A stretch of DNA of 64,000 bases. Origin: Ceratotherium simum simum (lineage: Eukaryota > Chordata > Mammalia > Perissodactyla > Rhinocerotidae). Under the pieces are notes generated by a model that saw nothing but the letters and a program-made list of their open reading frames with translations, searched no databases and had not been told where the DNA came from. Each line of letters begins with the position of its first letter. Position 1 is the first letter of the stretch. The position numbers and the translations under genes were made by a program. This document shows positions 1 through 11,752 of this stretch, piece by piece. The stretch is from assembly GCF_000283155.1 (NCBI RefSeq), contig NW_004454280.1, positions 2,714,380 through 2,778,379 on the forward strand, written 5' to 3'.

Positions 1-79
1 GGAGACTATTCAATTGGGCAGTGGACAGAAAAGACTTCAGAGAGAAGGTGATACTTAGGCTGCACCTTGAAAGTTGAGC

Positions 80-340
80 AAGTACTCACTAGGTCAATGG
101 TGGGCAGGGGGTTAGGGCTTTCCAGGCAGGAGAAGCAAAGTAGCATAATGCCTTTGGAGAAAATTCAAAAAGTTTGAGATGGCTTAATTGTAGAGCGGTG
201 GTGGTATAGAATGAGGAGGGAGAACCAGGCAGTACTCAAATCATGGAAGACCTTATATGCTAGGCCAGAGAGTTTTGACATTATCCTGTAGGTAATGGGA
301 TTCCATTAAAGGGTACTAATCAAGAGACTAGCATAGTCAT
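80..340 (-). mobile_element. L2 LINE fragment, antisense
   Basis: The text resembles the antisense strand of the L2 LINE 3' region: a segment like ttccaggcaggagaagcaa, then one like tatcctgtaggtaatgggat and an attccattaaagggt-like piece, in the order seen in L2. It is strongly diverged. No open frame survives. Confidence 0.55.
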
Positions 341-463
341 AATTATGTGTTAGATATACCACATTGGTTATGGTTCAGAAAGTAGATTGAGGCATTAGAG
401 CCCAGGAAACCAGTTACAATACTATCATTATATTTCAAGTGAGGGATAATGATTACATGATCT

Positions 464-1042
464 TGTAGGAAATCAGAATACACCACCTCAAAGTATGCTA
501 CTCAGGCATAAGGGTTATTTTGAGCTGAAGGCAACTGAGAAAAATGGCACAGAATGAGCTCTCTGCCTTCCACCAGTCTATCTGAAAGCAAGAAAATAAA
601 TTCCCCTTGTGAATATGTTCTCTCTCCTTCCTGTACCAGGGAGGGAATAACAATCTTATCACTGGAGATGAGAAGGCACTGAGCAAGAGTCTACACAAAC
701 AACCTTGCTAACTAGTCCTTATCTACGATTAGTTTCACATATATTTACCTTCCTGCAGGTTGCCGCCTCTAGGAGTTCCAAGTTCCTTTCCTTTGCCTTG
801 TCATTTCTCTTTAGATGTATCCTCCTTTGTCCAAAAGGTATAAAAGCCTCCAAGATTAGCTGTTTCTTTGGAAGTTTTCTCTTCTTTCTACTAAGACTCA
901 CCAACATTGCCCCATGCCACATAAAACTTTTAGCATCAAATAAATGTGTGCCTTTTCTCCTATTAATCTGTCTGTTGTCAGTTTATTTCATAGACCCAGC
1001 TGGAAAGCTTAAGAAGGTAGAGGAGGATTCTCCTCTCCTCCA
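464..1042 (+). mobile_element. Solo ERV LTR, family E (class I-like)
   Basis: The element begins TG and ends CA and is flanked by a perfect 4-bp duplication, ATCT, at 460-463 and 1043-1046. It has a TATAAAAG box at 839-846 and an AATAAA polyadenylation signal at 939-944, the usual U3-R order for a plus-strand LTR. The sequence closely resembles the copies at 11,234 and 9,817 and, more loosely, the family A copies. No internal retroviral sequence is attached, so it is a solo LTR. The open frame across it is incidental. A 4-bp duplication is typical of class I (gammaretrovirus-like) ERVs. Confidence 0.85.
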
Positions 1043-1046
1043 ATCT

Positions 1047-1340
1047 TTAGTCACAGAGAAGGGGATGAAGAAATATAAATGATGTGATAGAGGTTGCATT
1101 AATGGAACTTAATTAGATGTGGATGAGAGAATGGATAAAGAAATATCCAGAGTGAATCCAGAGTGACTTCTGGCTGGTGAATAACTGGGCTTTGATGCCG
1201 TTCACTGAAGCATCAAACACAGGAGGAAGAGCAGCAAAATGCTTTGAGAGAAGATGATGTGTTTTTGTGTCATGTTTAATTTAATATATCTGTGACACAT
1301 CCAATAGATGTCCAGGGCACAGTTGTATGGGCGTATGTGT

Positions 1341-1343
<3 letters not shown>
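1047..1343. other. Unassigned sequence
   Basis: Moderately AT-rich sequence between the LTR and the microsatellite. I see no coding, RNA-gene or recognisable repeat signature. Confidence 0.4.
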
Positions 1344-1391
<48 letters not shown>

Positions 1392-1392
1392 A
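1344..1392. repeat. (CA)n microsatellite
   Basis: An almost pure CA dinucleotide tract of about 49 bp, interrupted once by an extra A. Short frames rich in His/Thr that cross it are repeat artefacts. It is likely to vary in length between individuals. Confidence 0.97.
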
Positions 1393-1448
1393 GCATACCC
1401 CTACAGCACAGGGAAGGTCAAGCATACCCCTATGGCACAGGGAAGGTC
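1391..1448. repeat. 29-bp tandem duplication, two units
   Basis: Two adjacent 29-bp units (1391-1419 and 1420-1448), each beginning AAGCATACCCCTA, differ at two positions (CTACAGC versus CTATGGC). They lie directly against the CA microsatellite. Confidence 0.9.
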
Positions 1449-1867
1449 CCTGGACTGAAGATAAAGATTTCAGATGAATTCAGCATATATGTGTTAGGCG
1501 AAGACATGAGAGCTGAGGAGATTACCCGGGGATTGCATAAAGAATTAGAAAAGTAAAGAAATAAAGGATGGAGAACAGACTCCTGGGGGCACTAGTACCT
1601 GATAAATTTATTGTCAGTAAATGAATTTTAACTTATATGACTTGCTTGACCAATTTGGAGTACAAACAGTCATATTTCTTTTATTTTTCTAACTAATTCA
1701 TGAGTTCTCACATGCCTTTACTTGCAGCAAGTCTAATACCTACCCCAGAAGACTCCCTCTAACATCTGAATTTGGGTATAAATCTTAATCAGTTCCCTCC
1801 CAGGAGACTATTGGGCCCCACTAGTACCAGTGTCTAACCAGTTTGCCAAGCCAAAAACAAAAATCTG
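1449..1867. other. Unassigned sequence
   Basis: No recognisable gene or repeat. Composition is ordinary for the window. Confidence 0.35.
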
Positions 1868-1876
1868 AGAGTCATT

Positions 1877-2120
1877 CTTTTTTTCTTTTTGTTAGGATGA
1901 TTAGCCCTTAGCTAATATCCATTGCCAATCCTCCTCTTTTTGCTGAGGAAGATTGGCCCTGGGCTAACATCTGTGCCCATCTTCCTCCACTTTATATGGG
2001 ATGCCACCACAGCATGGCTTGACAAGTGGTGCATTGGTGGGAATCTGGGATCCGAACCTGTGAACCCTGGGCCGCTGAAGCGAGCACATGAGCTTAACTG
2101 CTACACCACCAGGCTGGCAC
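1877..2120 (-). mobile_element. ERE2-like tRNA-derived SINE
   Basis: Read on the minus strand, this has the tRNA-like head (GCCAGCCTGGTGGTGTAGCA), then the body with ATGTTAGCCCAGGGCC-like and AATCTTCCTCAGC-like segments, and an A-rich tail (T tract at 1877-1890 on the plus strand). Imperfect flanking direct repeats of about 10 bp (gagagtcatt / gggagtcact) fit retroposition. This family is characteristic of perissodactyls. Confidence 0.85.
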
Positions 2121-2149
2121 AGGGAGTCACTTAATTCCTCCTTGCCCCT

Positions 2150-2800
2150 AATTTCTCATCTCATGTCCAATCCATCAACAACTCCTATTAACTCTACCTC
2201 TAAAATAGATCTTAAATTGTTTGTTCACTGTTCCCCATTCCCATCCGACACTCCCACGTCATTATCAGCCCTTGCCTGGACAATTGCAATGGCCTAAAAA
2301 TTTCCTACTTTTACTCTTGCCCATATAAAATTCATTTTCCATGTAACAGCCAAAATTATCTTTTCAAAAAGGTAAATCATATCATGTTATTCCTCTGTTT
2401 AAATACCTCCAGTACTTCCCATTATATTTTGAATAAAATCTAATGTTCTTACTGTGTGCTACAAGGCCTTCATGATCATTCCTCTGTTTATTTCTCTTTC
2501 CCAACCTCCTCTACTACCCCTGGACTGTGCCCTAATCCCACTTCACTGCCCAGCTCTAGACTTCTGGAAAACACCAAGCTTCATCCTGCATTAGGTTACT
2601 TGCACTGGCTGCCCCCACACCCTACCTAGAAGGTTCTTCCCCTTGTTCTGTCTATGGCTTGTTCTCTCCTGTTATTTAGGTCTTAGTTTAAATGTCACCT
2701 CCTCACAAAGGCCTTTCTTGACCACCTAAACTAAAATAACACCCTGTGTCATTTCATCCTAGTCCTCAGCACTCCCTGCTCTCTATCTATGGTTAAAGAC
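2150..2800 (+). mobile_element. L2 LINE 3' region, sense
   Basis: This runs co-linear with the L2 3' end: a tgcaatggcctaaaaatttc segment, then ggtaaatcatatcatgttat, then acctccagtacttcccat, then aatgtcacctcctcacaaag and ggcctttcttgaccacc. It is old and diverged and contains no usable frame. Confidence 0.7.
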
Positions 2801-3334
2801 AAAATACCAGGCAATGAAGGATATGATTTTATTCAGGCAGGGGGAGGGGAGAATATGTGAGAGCAGGGTAGGCCTGTGTGGCTGGCTGTTTCTCACAACA
2901 CAGAGAGATTTCTGAACATTACTGCTTTCTGTGAGCACGGGGCTTAAAGTTCAACATTCTCTGTCTCTCTATTTATTTATCTCTTTAGTGACAAATTTAT
3001 AGATATTTGAAATAAAACTTTTAATAGTTTCAGTAGGATTAGATTAGATGCTTAAGAAGTCACTTTTTCTGGCTTAAAAATCAATTTTTGAAATGCTATG
3101 TTGGGTATCTTCTTATCATCTACTTTGAATTATATCTCACCTGCCTATTGCAGGTCTTGAGATTAATATGCTATCCTGGAAATGGTCAGTGATAGATCCA
3201 GAGATTAATCTAACTGCGAATTTTGAAGGAAATAGTGAAGACTTAAGCTTAAAAGACAAGCCTTCAAAGGGCTCAAATATGATAGGAAGCCAGATTTCCA
3301 AAACAATACCATGTATAACCACATAAAATCTTAG
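2801..3334. other. Unassigned sequence
   Basis: I see no gene or recognisable repeat. Short minus-strand frames here lack homology that I can recognise. Confidence 0.35.
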
Positions 3335-3480
3335 AATATAAGAACTGTCAGAGACCTCAACCATTCCAAACCCCTAATTTTACAAATGAGGAGATGAAAT
3401 GACTCATCCAAAGGCACACAGGCTGGAGATAAGTCTGGAGCTAACTCTCCTGATTTCTAGTCTGGTATACTTTTCAATAT
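3335..3480 (-). mobile_element. MIR-type ancient SINE fragment
   Basis: The text resembles antisense MIR: attttacaaatgaggagatg, then actcatccaaaggcacacag, then a diverged agtctggtata end. Confidence 0.5.
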
Positions 3481-4479
3481 ATTATCTGTCCATTCATTTA
3501 AACACAGGAACAAAAGTCAATGAAAAAATTAAATAAAATTATAGTCATTTCAAACTGAAAAAAAAAGATAGGTGAATCCTGTTTGACTCTTCTCATATTT
3601 TAAACTCATAATGAAATAAAGTTCATTTAAACTTTGAAGTTCCATTACTAATTTGTAGACTCTTTATACCCCTCGTTGGACAAATCCTTCCGAGAGCCCA
3701 TTACCCCAATCAAGTCTTTTCCTTGCTGACTCCTCTGTTTTAGATAGGCAAGAGTCCTGCTTTCAAAAAATCCTTAGTGATTTAGAGTAATGAATAAATA
3801 AGAATGCTTTTAATTAGCATGATTTTAATTGGCATATCAGTTCATTTTTATAAAATTGATCTGAAGAAGTTGTAAGTATGGTACTTAGAAATCATTTTCT
3901 TAGAGAATTACTTAAATGGTTTAAACAACTTCCCTGAGATATTAGTTAAAATACTAAAAAGTCTTTTCTTTATGTATTTAGATAAGATACTTCAACCCAC
4001 GCCACATCTGCCTGTTGGCAATAACAAAATCTCAAAATGAGGGGAACTCAAATTAATGAGCTTATAGTCCTTTACAGTCCTTTCAATATGTGGTCTACAT
4101 CACACCTGGCATTTTTAAGAAGCAAAATCTAATATGCCAAGTACTAGATGTGTTGTTGACCCTTAGTAAATATCAAAGAGAATAAGATCATTGCTCAGTA
4201 AAAGAATAATTTGGGTATGACCTTTCATACAATTAACCAACTCATTCCCCAAATGAACTCTTTTTTAGGAGAGCTCATCCTTAAAACTCTTAGGAAAATA
4301 AGAAATTCAAATTTTAGTTTTTCTGGTTTTTATACTTAAAAACATTGGATCAGAAAATAAACATCGTAAAAACATGATCCAAGCAATTAGTATCTCTAGA
4401 GCATTGACTATCTACAAATAGGCTAAGCAGAGAGAGAAACTGAGGGAGGTATGACAGAGAGTTCCTAACTTTAAGAAGC
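3481..4479. other. Unassigned AT-rich sequence
   Basis: About 1 kb without a recognisable gene, RNA or repeat. It may be single-copy sequence or a repeat too old to identify by eye. Confidence 0.35.
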
Positions 4480-5160
4480 TTGCAATCCACTAGAAGAGAT
4501 AAGACACATGAAGAAATATCCTTAATGCGATGTAATTGTGCTGTGTCAAAAGACAGGCAAAAACACAAGGATATGACATTTCAGAGATAGGTAACGGGAT
4601 TACAGCAGCAAAGAAAACAAAATCCTTATCTTCAAGGAGATTGCATTCTATTGGGAGAGACAAGTTGTATACAAATAAATAATTTATATCTACATCTATA
4701 TTTGTATTTATCTATAAGTGTATATGATGTCAGGTGCAAAGTGAGAAAAAAGGAGAGTGATGTTATTTTAGGTGGAGTGTTTTGAGAAGGCCTCATCTGA
4801 TACTGTGTTATTTGAGACTTGACAGAGCCAAGAGGAGTATCTAGGGGAGAAGAGACTTCTAGGCAGGTAGGAAAGAAGTTCCAGGAACATTTCATTGTGA
4901 CTAGAGCTCAATGTTCTGGGGGTGGGAGGGGTCATGAGAGGTTTGTTTAAGCTATGTGGCTGGAAAGGTAACTGAACTGATCACCACTCCCCATTGCCAA
5001 GGGCTTTGAAGGTCTTTGAAAGGACCCAGGCTTTTGCTCTAAGTTGGGAGCCCCTGGAGAGCTTTGATTAAAGCAATGGCATGACCTGACTTGTGTTCCA
5101 GAAAGATTACTCTGATTACTGTAGGGGACAAGTGCAGAGAAAGGAAGCCTAGTTAGGAGA
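4480..5160 (-). mobile_element. L2 LINE 3' region, antisense
   Basis: The order matches antisense L2: a ttaagaagcttgcaatccac segment, tgcattctattgggagagac, gagaaggcctcatctgatac, agaagttccaggaacatttc, agcaatggcatgacctgact and attactctgattactgtagg. Most of the 3' 650 bp of L2 is represented. Confidence 0.7.
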
Positions 5161-5162
5161 TG

Positions 5163-5640
5163 TATTAGTTTCCTAGGGCTGTGTAACAAATTACCAGGCA
5201 AAAATACTAGGTGGCTTAAAACAAGAGAAATTTCATCTCTCGCAGTTCTGGAGACTAGAAGTCTGAAATCAAGGTGACTGTAGGGTTTGTTCCTTCTAGA
5301 GGCTCTGAGGGAGAATCCATTTCATGACTTTCTTTTAGCTTCTAGTAGCCAGCAATCATTGGCATTCCTTGGATTGTAGACATGTTACTTCAACCTCTGC
5401 CTCCCTCTTCATATAGCCTTTCTCTCTGTGTCTATGTCTATTTCTATTTTTTTTGTCTCTTTTAAGGATACTCATCATTGGATTTAGGGCCCACTCTAAG
5501 CCAAGAAAATCTTAAGATCTTTAACTTAATTACATTGGCAAAGACTGTTACTCCAAATAAGGTTGCATGCTGAGGTTCCTGGTAGACATATACTTTGCAG
5601 GAGCCACTATTCAACCCAGTACAGGGAGTATTTGCATAAT
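5163..5640 (-). mobile_element. ERVL-MaLR LTR (MST/MLT1 type), antisense
   Basis: Antisense MaLR LTR with hallmark blocks: gtattagtttcctagggctg at the sense 3' end, then cagttctggagactagaagt, then catcattggatttagggccc, and an actccaaataaggttgcatg block near the sense 5' end. It is nearly complete. No internal sequence is attached. Confidence 0.8.
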
Positions 5641-5679
5641 TCAGACCAAAGATGTTAGAGTGATATAGGGAGAAGTCAG

Positions 5680-6160
5680 ATTCTAAGGTCCTTGAAGGCA
5701 AAGAGGAGGTGTATCTGTTTTGTTTAGTTTGTGTCCTCAGGCCCCAGGACAATGCCTGACACATATGAGGTGCTCAAAAATGTTTGCTGACATAATTTGC
5801 ATTATATCTTCCGCATATCAGAAGGCCTCAGCATTGACAATAGTCAGAAAACCCCCTTGCTTCACTGAGGTATGCCAGCCTAGCTCAGGCCCTTTCCCAT
5901 GAAGCCCTCAGTGACTTCTCCTGTCCCTTCTCTAACCTCATATAACCCTGACTCACTTCTCAGTGAGCGCTTGTGGTGTTAGTTAAGTTCTCTGCAGGAG
6001 CCCTTCATCATAAGCCTTTGATCAAATTATCAACTCCCTGAAGAGGGCAAGGAAGCATTTCCTATCTTTGCATTCAGCAAAACAAAAACTGTTAGCATCC
6101 TGTGGCTATAATCCCTCCACTCTTGGACTGAATAACTGTTGATTGATTGTCTGATTGACC
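5680..6160 (+). mobile_element. L2 LINE 3' end fragments, sense
   Basis: Positions 5680-5790 resemble the extreme L2 3' end (gtccttgaaggcaaagagga ... caatgcctgacacatatgag ... tgctcaaaaatgtttgctga). Positions 5880-6160 resemble an L2-like stretch (aagccctcagtgacttctcc ... caactccctgaagagggcaa). They may be two insertions. Confidence 0.55.
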
Positions 6161-6417
6161 CAGAACAGCCTAGGAAACTAGAGATCTTTGACCTTGCTAC
6201 CTCCTCCTGTAGGTAGAGGAGGAGGGGGTGCTTGTCAATGACTCATAAATACCCATGTGTAATGATATGATTATATTTTTAATCTGTGCTGAAGGTACTG
6301 TCTCTCTCATTGCTGGTTTATCTCTGAATTGGGAGAGAAGCCCATTCCATTCCTTAATTCCATCGGAAGCCCATACTTTTGATTCAGTGTCATCCTTCCT
6401 GAAGGCACCTCTTAGGA

Positions 6418-6591
6418 CAATGGTTCTTAGACTTGGCTGCACAAGGGAATCACCTGGGGGAATTTTTTAAAATACTAGTGCCTGGGTCCCCTCCTTAGAT
6501 TTAGATTTAGTTCATTTAGGGTGTGGAAGGGCACTTGCATTTGTCAAATCTCTCCAGTTGATTCTAATATGCAGTAAAGTTTGAGAACCAT
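6418..6591. mobile_element. MER5A-like non-autonomous hAT DNA transposon
   Basis: The two ends form terminal inverted repeats: aatggttcttagacttggct at the left and the complement of agtttgagaaccat at the right. The body has the characteristic ggaatcacctgggggaattt and gcctgggtcccctcctt blocks. The size of about 174 bp suits MER5A. It encodes no protein. Confidence 0.85.
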
Positions 6592-7588
6592 CATCTTTGT
6601 TGAGCATATAGGACAGGCTTCAGCTGATATCAATTATTGATTTGGGTAGGGTTTTTTGTCTGTCTCTTTGTACTTTTTTTGTGTGAAAAAAACCAGTAAG
6701 CTAGATAATTCTACAGGGAACTCCCCAATGCCAAACCCACATGTTGCTTTAGAGCCAGCTGTAGTCACATGCAAATCACAGTCAGGAATTATGAGAAGGA
6801 ATTTGCCCAAAAGTAACCTTCCCCTGCCCCCCTCAACTTGGAATTTTACTGTGTTAACAGGATTCTTTATGCTTAGTCTGCAATAAGGAACTCAATCAGT
6901 TTTCATGAGAGAGAGCCAATGCAAGAGTTAAAGTAGCATGATGATATTTTTCCTTCACAAACGTTAGACAGGATAAGACAGTTCTTTTTAATTAATGTTT
7001 GTTTCCTGGGTCAGGAAGTAGCTAGATCTTTTGACCATGATTATTTCTATTTTTCCTCAAACATTTCTATTTTTCCTTAAACATAGTGGCTTTCCATGGT
7101 GCACTAGGAAATTTGGTGCTTTAGCACAACTTCAGACTTTGTCAGAAAGAGGAAAGAAGAGAGGGAAGGGTCTGGCCTGGGTCTACCTGGGGAATACTGA
7201 GACCCAGAAACTGTGTGTGGAGGCTAACATTGGGGTTTCACGGTTCCCAGGGACTACAAAACAACCATATCAGCTGCTGCTTTCTATTAATAATTCTACT
7301 TAGACAAAATTATACACAAATTAACTAACCAAAATATACTTATCAATTTTTAAGTTGTTTTGGATATTTTTAATTATTCAAGAAATCATCCAGCACCAAT
7401 TTCCAGTCTCTCTCTCTTTCCATGATTCCCAGCAGCTCTGCTAGGCAAATGAAGGCCTCACTGACCTCAGGTTAAGAGACACTGTGCCCTTGAAAATTTT
7501 TTAAAGAATCACTTTAGGAAGTGCCCATGTTCCTCACCAACTCTGGAGGAGTTGTAATGTAAGAGAGAATAGAAACTACCCACAAGAT
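6592..7588. other. Unassigned sequence
   Basis: About 1 kb with no recognisable gene or repeat. The 90-codon frame at 7031-7303 (+) has no homology I can identify and no sign of an exon structure. Confidence 0.35.
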
Positions 7589-7902
7589 TTCACATATTCT
7601 GAAGGCATCTTTTTGAATGCCATGTCTACTCAGGCAAGGGAAACAAAAGAAAAAATTAAAAAATGGGACTACATCAGACTAAAAAGCTTCTGCAAGGCAA
7701 AGGAAACAATCAAGAAACCAAAAAGACAACCCACCAACTGGGATAAAATATTTGCAAACCATATATCTGCTAAGGGGTTGATCTCCAAAATATATAAAGA
7801 ACTCATACAACTCAACAACAAAAAAACAAACAACCCAATGAAAAAATGGGCAGAGGATATAAACAGACATTTTTCCAAAGAAGATATACAGATGGCAAAC
7901 AG

Positions 7903-8470
7903 TTATTGGGGAAGAGGGGAAAACCCCCCTTCTTCCCTTAAGTTTCTTATGGCTGGCCAAATAATTAAAAAGGCAGATTATCAGGAGAAAATCAAAAAAA
8001 GTTTAATAACATGTATACATTGGAGAAACTCAGAAAGAAAACCGAGCAACTCAGCTATTCTGACTAAACTGTTCACTTAAGTATCTTAAGCTAAAGACAA
8101 GGAGGGTGTTGTGGGTAGTGGTTTGGGATTTCAAAGGGGAGGAAGACAATGTACATGGAGATGGAAATGCAAATATGTTTGTCAGATGACTCTTTACTGG
8201 GCCACTTATAGGGAATGTGGCCTGAGAGGCAGAATTTCTGATAAGATGGGCTTGTTGATGCCTTTCTCATCACACCTATTTTATATTATACTACAGCTAT
8301 CATATGGTAGTGGCTCCTTCCTGGACAGGCCTTCTATGTTAAATTCTTTAGGCAGTTTGGGGGAAGCTCCAATGTTTTTCCTGAGCCTTCTGAGCCTTTA
8401 TTGTCTTCAGCTGGAAATAATCCACATACCAGAGTGGTGCATCTTGGGGCAGCCTGCCCTAAACTCCACC
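7903..8470 (-). mobile_element. Solo ERV LTR, family A/E, inserted in L1
   Basis: The minus-strand LTR interrupts an L1 that continues on both sides. A perfect 4-bp duplication, ACAG, lies at 7899-7902 and 8471-8474. Shared family A blocks include ataattaaaaaggcagatta, aagtttaataacatgtatac and gctaaagacaaggagggtgt. The terminal TG/CA dinucleotides look eroded. Confidence 0.85.
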
Positions 8471-8701
8471 ACAGGCACATGAAGAGATGTTCAACATCAT
8501 TAATTATTAGGGAATGCAAATCAAACCTACAATGAGATATCACCTTACACCTGTCAGAATGGCTATAATTAGCAAGACAAAAAAATAACAAGTGTTGGAG
8601 AGGATGTGGAGAAAAGAGAACCCTCATACACTGCAGGTGGGAATGCAAACTGGTGCAGACACTATGGAAAACAGTATGGAGATTTCTCAAAAAATTAAAA
8701 T

Positions 8702-8945
8702 CAGGGCCCAGCCCAGTGGCGCAAGCAATTAAGTGCGCACACTCCACTGCAACGCCCCGGGGTTCGCCAGTTCGGATCCTGGGCGCGCACTGATGCACTG
8801 CTTGTGGTGGTATCCCATATAAAGTAGAGGAAGATGGGCACAGATGTTAGCTCAGGGCCAATCTTCTTCAGAAGAAAAGAGGAGGATTGGCATCAGATGT
8901 TAGCTTAAGTTTGATCTTTCTCACACACACACACACAAAAATTGT
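8702..8945 (+). mobile_element. ERE2/3-like SINE inserted in L1
   Basis: tRNA-like head (GGGCCCAGCCCAGTGGCGCA), B-box region ccagttcggatcctgggc, body with cacagatgttagctcagggc, and a CA-rich plus A-rich tail. The L1 text aaaaattaaaa is repeated on both sides. The CpG content is higher than in most copies here. Confidence 0.88.
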
Positions 8946-9537
8946 AAAAAAAAAAATTAAAAATAGAAATACCATATGATCTAGCTATTCTGCTACTGGG
9001 TATTTATCCAAAGCACATGAAATCAACAACTCAAAGAGATTTATGCACCCCTATGTTCATTGCAGCATTAATCACAATAGCCAAGACATGGAAGCAAACC
9101 AAGTGCCCATCAACTGATGAATGCATGAAGAAGATGTGATATATGTATATATACAATGGAATACTACTCAGCCATAAAAATAGACAAAATCATCCCATTT
9201 GCAACAACATGGATGGACCTTGAGGGTATGATGTTAGGCGAAATTAGCCAGACAGAGAAAGACAAACTCCACGTGATTTCACTCATATGTGGAAGATAAA
9301 CAAACATATAGATAAGGAGAAGAGATTAGTGGTGACCAGAGGGGAAGGGGAGTGGGTGAAAGAGGTAAAAAGGGGCACATATGTATGGTGATGGATAAGA
9401 AATAGACTATTAGTGGTGAACACGATGAAGTCTATACAGAAATGGATAAATAATAGTATACACTTGAAATTACACAGCGTTATAAACCATTATGACCTCA
9501 ATAAAATAATTTTAAAAAAATTCACATATGCTGCAGG

Positions 9538-9816
9538 AAGAAATATAAATCCTTTTATTTTCCATGGTTGCTTGCTGGCTCTGAAGCTCCCAATTTTACC
9601 AATGACTGAATAAATGCAGATATTACCTTGCCAGTTAATGCTGATCCAGTCAATTTAAAGCCATAACCTGTCTCAGGGTAACTCTCTCCTTCCAACCCTC
9701 TCCCCACTCCTTCCTGGTGTGACTGCTCACCCTCGTGGGATTAGGGGGGCCTGGCCTGTGTGCTGGCTTTTCCTGATGGCTGCTGCTGACCTTTGTGGAG
9801 ACCCACTCAGACATCT
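9538..9816. other. Unassigned sequence
   Basis: GC-richer than its surroundings. I see no recognisable gene or repeat. Confidence 0.3.
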
Positions 9817-10255
9817 AGGGTTGGTATAAAAATTATTTTGAAGTGAAAACATTTGAGCTAAAGAATATGCAGAAAGAAATCTTACTTAAATGTCCCTTAA
9901 CTGACTAAAGCAGAGCTTCTAGAAAATACAGCTGCCATTAAGCCCTCTCCAAGAGAGTTTCCTATGAATTCAGCTGCCATGGAGACAGACTGTCCATTTT
10001 TATTAGCATCAAAAAACTCAATAGAACCTTCCACACCTTCCCAATGAAGCCCTAAACTACTTTTCCCCTTTCTTAAGTTTGGTCTATAAACCTTTTATCT
10101 CTGGCTATTGAGTGACTTACTCATCACTGAGTACTCGTGCTGCTATCTGCATATATAAATAAACCTCATCTTTCTTCTGTTAATCTGTCTATTGTCGGTT
10201 AATTTGCAGGCCCCCAACTGTTGTACTCAGAAAAGGAAGAGTTTTCCTCCCAATA
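9817..10255 (+). mobile_element. ERV LTR, family E, 5'-truncated
   Basis: Matches family E: aaaattattttgaagtgaaa near the 5' side, a polyadenylation region atataaataaacctcatctt, the ctgttaatctgtctattgtc block and a cctcccaata terminus. The first roughly 50 bp of the LTR are missing or diverged, and I could not confirm target duplications. Confidence 0.75.
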
Positions 10256-10497
10256 CCTTACTCCTGTCACCTGGTTTCTGGGCATTGGCCTCTGTTCTCA
10301 TTGCATCTACTGCAGAAGAATTGTTCAAGGGTATATGTATAACTCATGATCCCTCCTACTGTCAGTCATAGGTGGTCCCCTTTGGGGACTCAGCCTCCTC
10401 TCAGCTCTCCCAGGTGCTGCCTATCCTCTGGGTCTCAGCCATGTCTTCTAGTCCATTCCTGGCCTATGGCTGTTCTCTCTAAGCTTCTGTTAAGGGC

Positions 10498-11051
10498 TGT
10501 AGGGGAAGAAAAAAACTTCCTCTACCCTTCTAGGTTCTTCTTTCTGGTCTAAGAATTAAATTGACATGAGACAGAATAATAGGAGAAAATCAAATGAAGT
10601 TTAATAACATGTGTACATGTGAGAAATTTGGGAAAACTGAGTAACTCACCAAAATTGCCACAGCCACCATGTTAAATAACATCTTCAGCTAAAGACAAAG
10701 GAGGATGTTGGGGGTAATGGTTTGGGACTTCAAAGGGGAGGAAGGCAATTCACATGGTGATGGAAAAGCAAATGTTCAGTAAACAAATGTTTGCCATGTC
10801 TTGCAGAGACAATGGGACATGGAGAGGACTCTGATCAAGTGGGCCTTGCTAGGTTCCACCCTGTCTACCACACCTAGTTCATATTATGCTATAGTTATCT
10901 ACAGTGATAGCTCCTTCCTTGAGCAGGCCTTCTATCTTAAATGCTTTTAGGCAGTTAGGGGGAAAGTCAAAGTTTCTTCTAAGGCTTTTGTTCTTAACAG
11001 TAATCAAGCCAAAGAGACACATTTTGGGGTGGCAAATTCTGCTCCCCTACA
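10498..11051 (-). mobile_element. Solo ERV LTR, family A, antisense
   Basis: On the plus strand it begins TGTAGGGGAAG and ends CTACA. Internal family A landmarks include aagtttaataacatgtgtac, gctaaagacaaaggaggatg, gatagctccttccttgagca and caagccaaagagacacattt. Flanks resemble each other only weakly (AGGGC / AGGTC), so the target duplication is unproven. It sits between two plus-strand family E LTRs. Confidence 0.8.
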
Positions 11052-11233
11052 AGGTCATCTCACCTTATAGATACCTAGTTAGATACAGTCTCTTAACTCT
11101 TAGTTATCTTCCGTGTTACCACCTAAGGTCCACAGAATTTTGAATACCTTATATACAATAGTCTAACTAGAGGGATGTAGAAGTGCTAGCTCTGGCCTTT
11201 TCTCTGATCAAGAGACCACAACACTATGTCTAT

Positions 11234-11748
11234 TGGAGATCAGAGTATGCCACCCCCAAATATACCACTTTGGCATAATGATTATTTTGAGCTAAAGGCA
11301 ATTGATGCAGGAAGAGTTCTCTGCCCTCCCCTTACATGTCTAAAAGTAGAGCATAAATTTTCCTTTAAGGAAAATGCCCCCTCCCCCATATCAGGGAGAG
11401 AGACTCATCATCAAAAATGGAGAGTTGATGCCAGATGAGTTTGCATAAACAGACCTTACTAAAACAGCCCTTACCTTCCGTTAGCTCCTTTATTTATTTC
11501 CTAGTTGCTTTCCGACAGTTTGTCATCCCTTGAAGCCCAAACCCTCTTTTCTTTTGTTAAAAGTGTATATAAACTCCCCAGTCTAACTGCTTCTTTGAGT
11601 TTTTCTTCTTTTCTGTGAAATCCATGCATGTAAATACTAATAAAAATTGCTTGCCATTTCTCCTGTTAATCTATCTTTTGTTAATTTAATTTGAAGGCCC
11701 CATGCTAATAAACCTAAGAGGGGGGAGGAAAAATTATCCTTCCCAATA
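11234..11748 (+). mobile_element. Solo ERV LTR, family E
   Basis: Flanked by a perfect CTAT duplication at 11230-11233 and 11749-11752. It starts TGGAGATCAGAGTATGCC and ends CCCAATA, a decayed CA terminus. It has the family E blocks gataattattttgagctaaa-like, aagtgtatataaactcccca (TATA region) and ctcctgttaatctatctttt. Confidence 0.85.
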
Positions 11749-11752
11749 CTAT

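Larger units (their letters stand above)
7606..9520 (+). mobile_element. 5'-truncated L1 LINE, interrupted by an LTR and a SINE
   Basis: The start is within ORF2. At 8591-8650 the C-terminal cysteine motif of L1 ORF2p (C-x3-C-x7-H-x4-C) can be read intact ([18 protein letters not shown]). The element ends in a 3' UTR with the tgacctcaataaaataattt terminus. Imperfect 17-bp target duplications flank it (7589-7605 and 9521-9537, ttcacatattctgaagg / ttcacatatgctgcagg), fixing both ends. A solo LTR (7903-8470) and an ERE SINE (about 8702-8945) landed in it later. The coding sequence is dead. Confidence 0.9.

Noticed and set aside
705..1082. 125-codon plus-strand frame
   Set aside because: It lies inside a solo LTR with defined ends and crosses its TATA box and polyadenylation signal. 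There is no known protein family.
1292..1556. Two overlapping plus-strand frames with His/Thr repeats
   Set aside because: They are the CA microsatellite read in two frames.
8334..8798. 154-codon minus-strand frame
   Set aside because: It spans the joins of an LTR, an L1 and a SINE. Such a frame is accidental.
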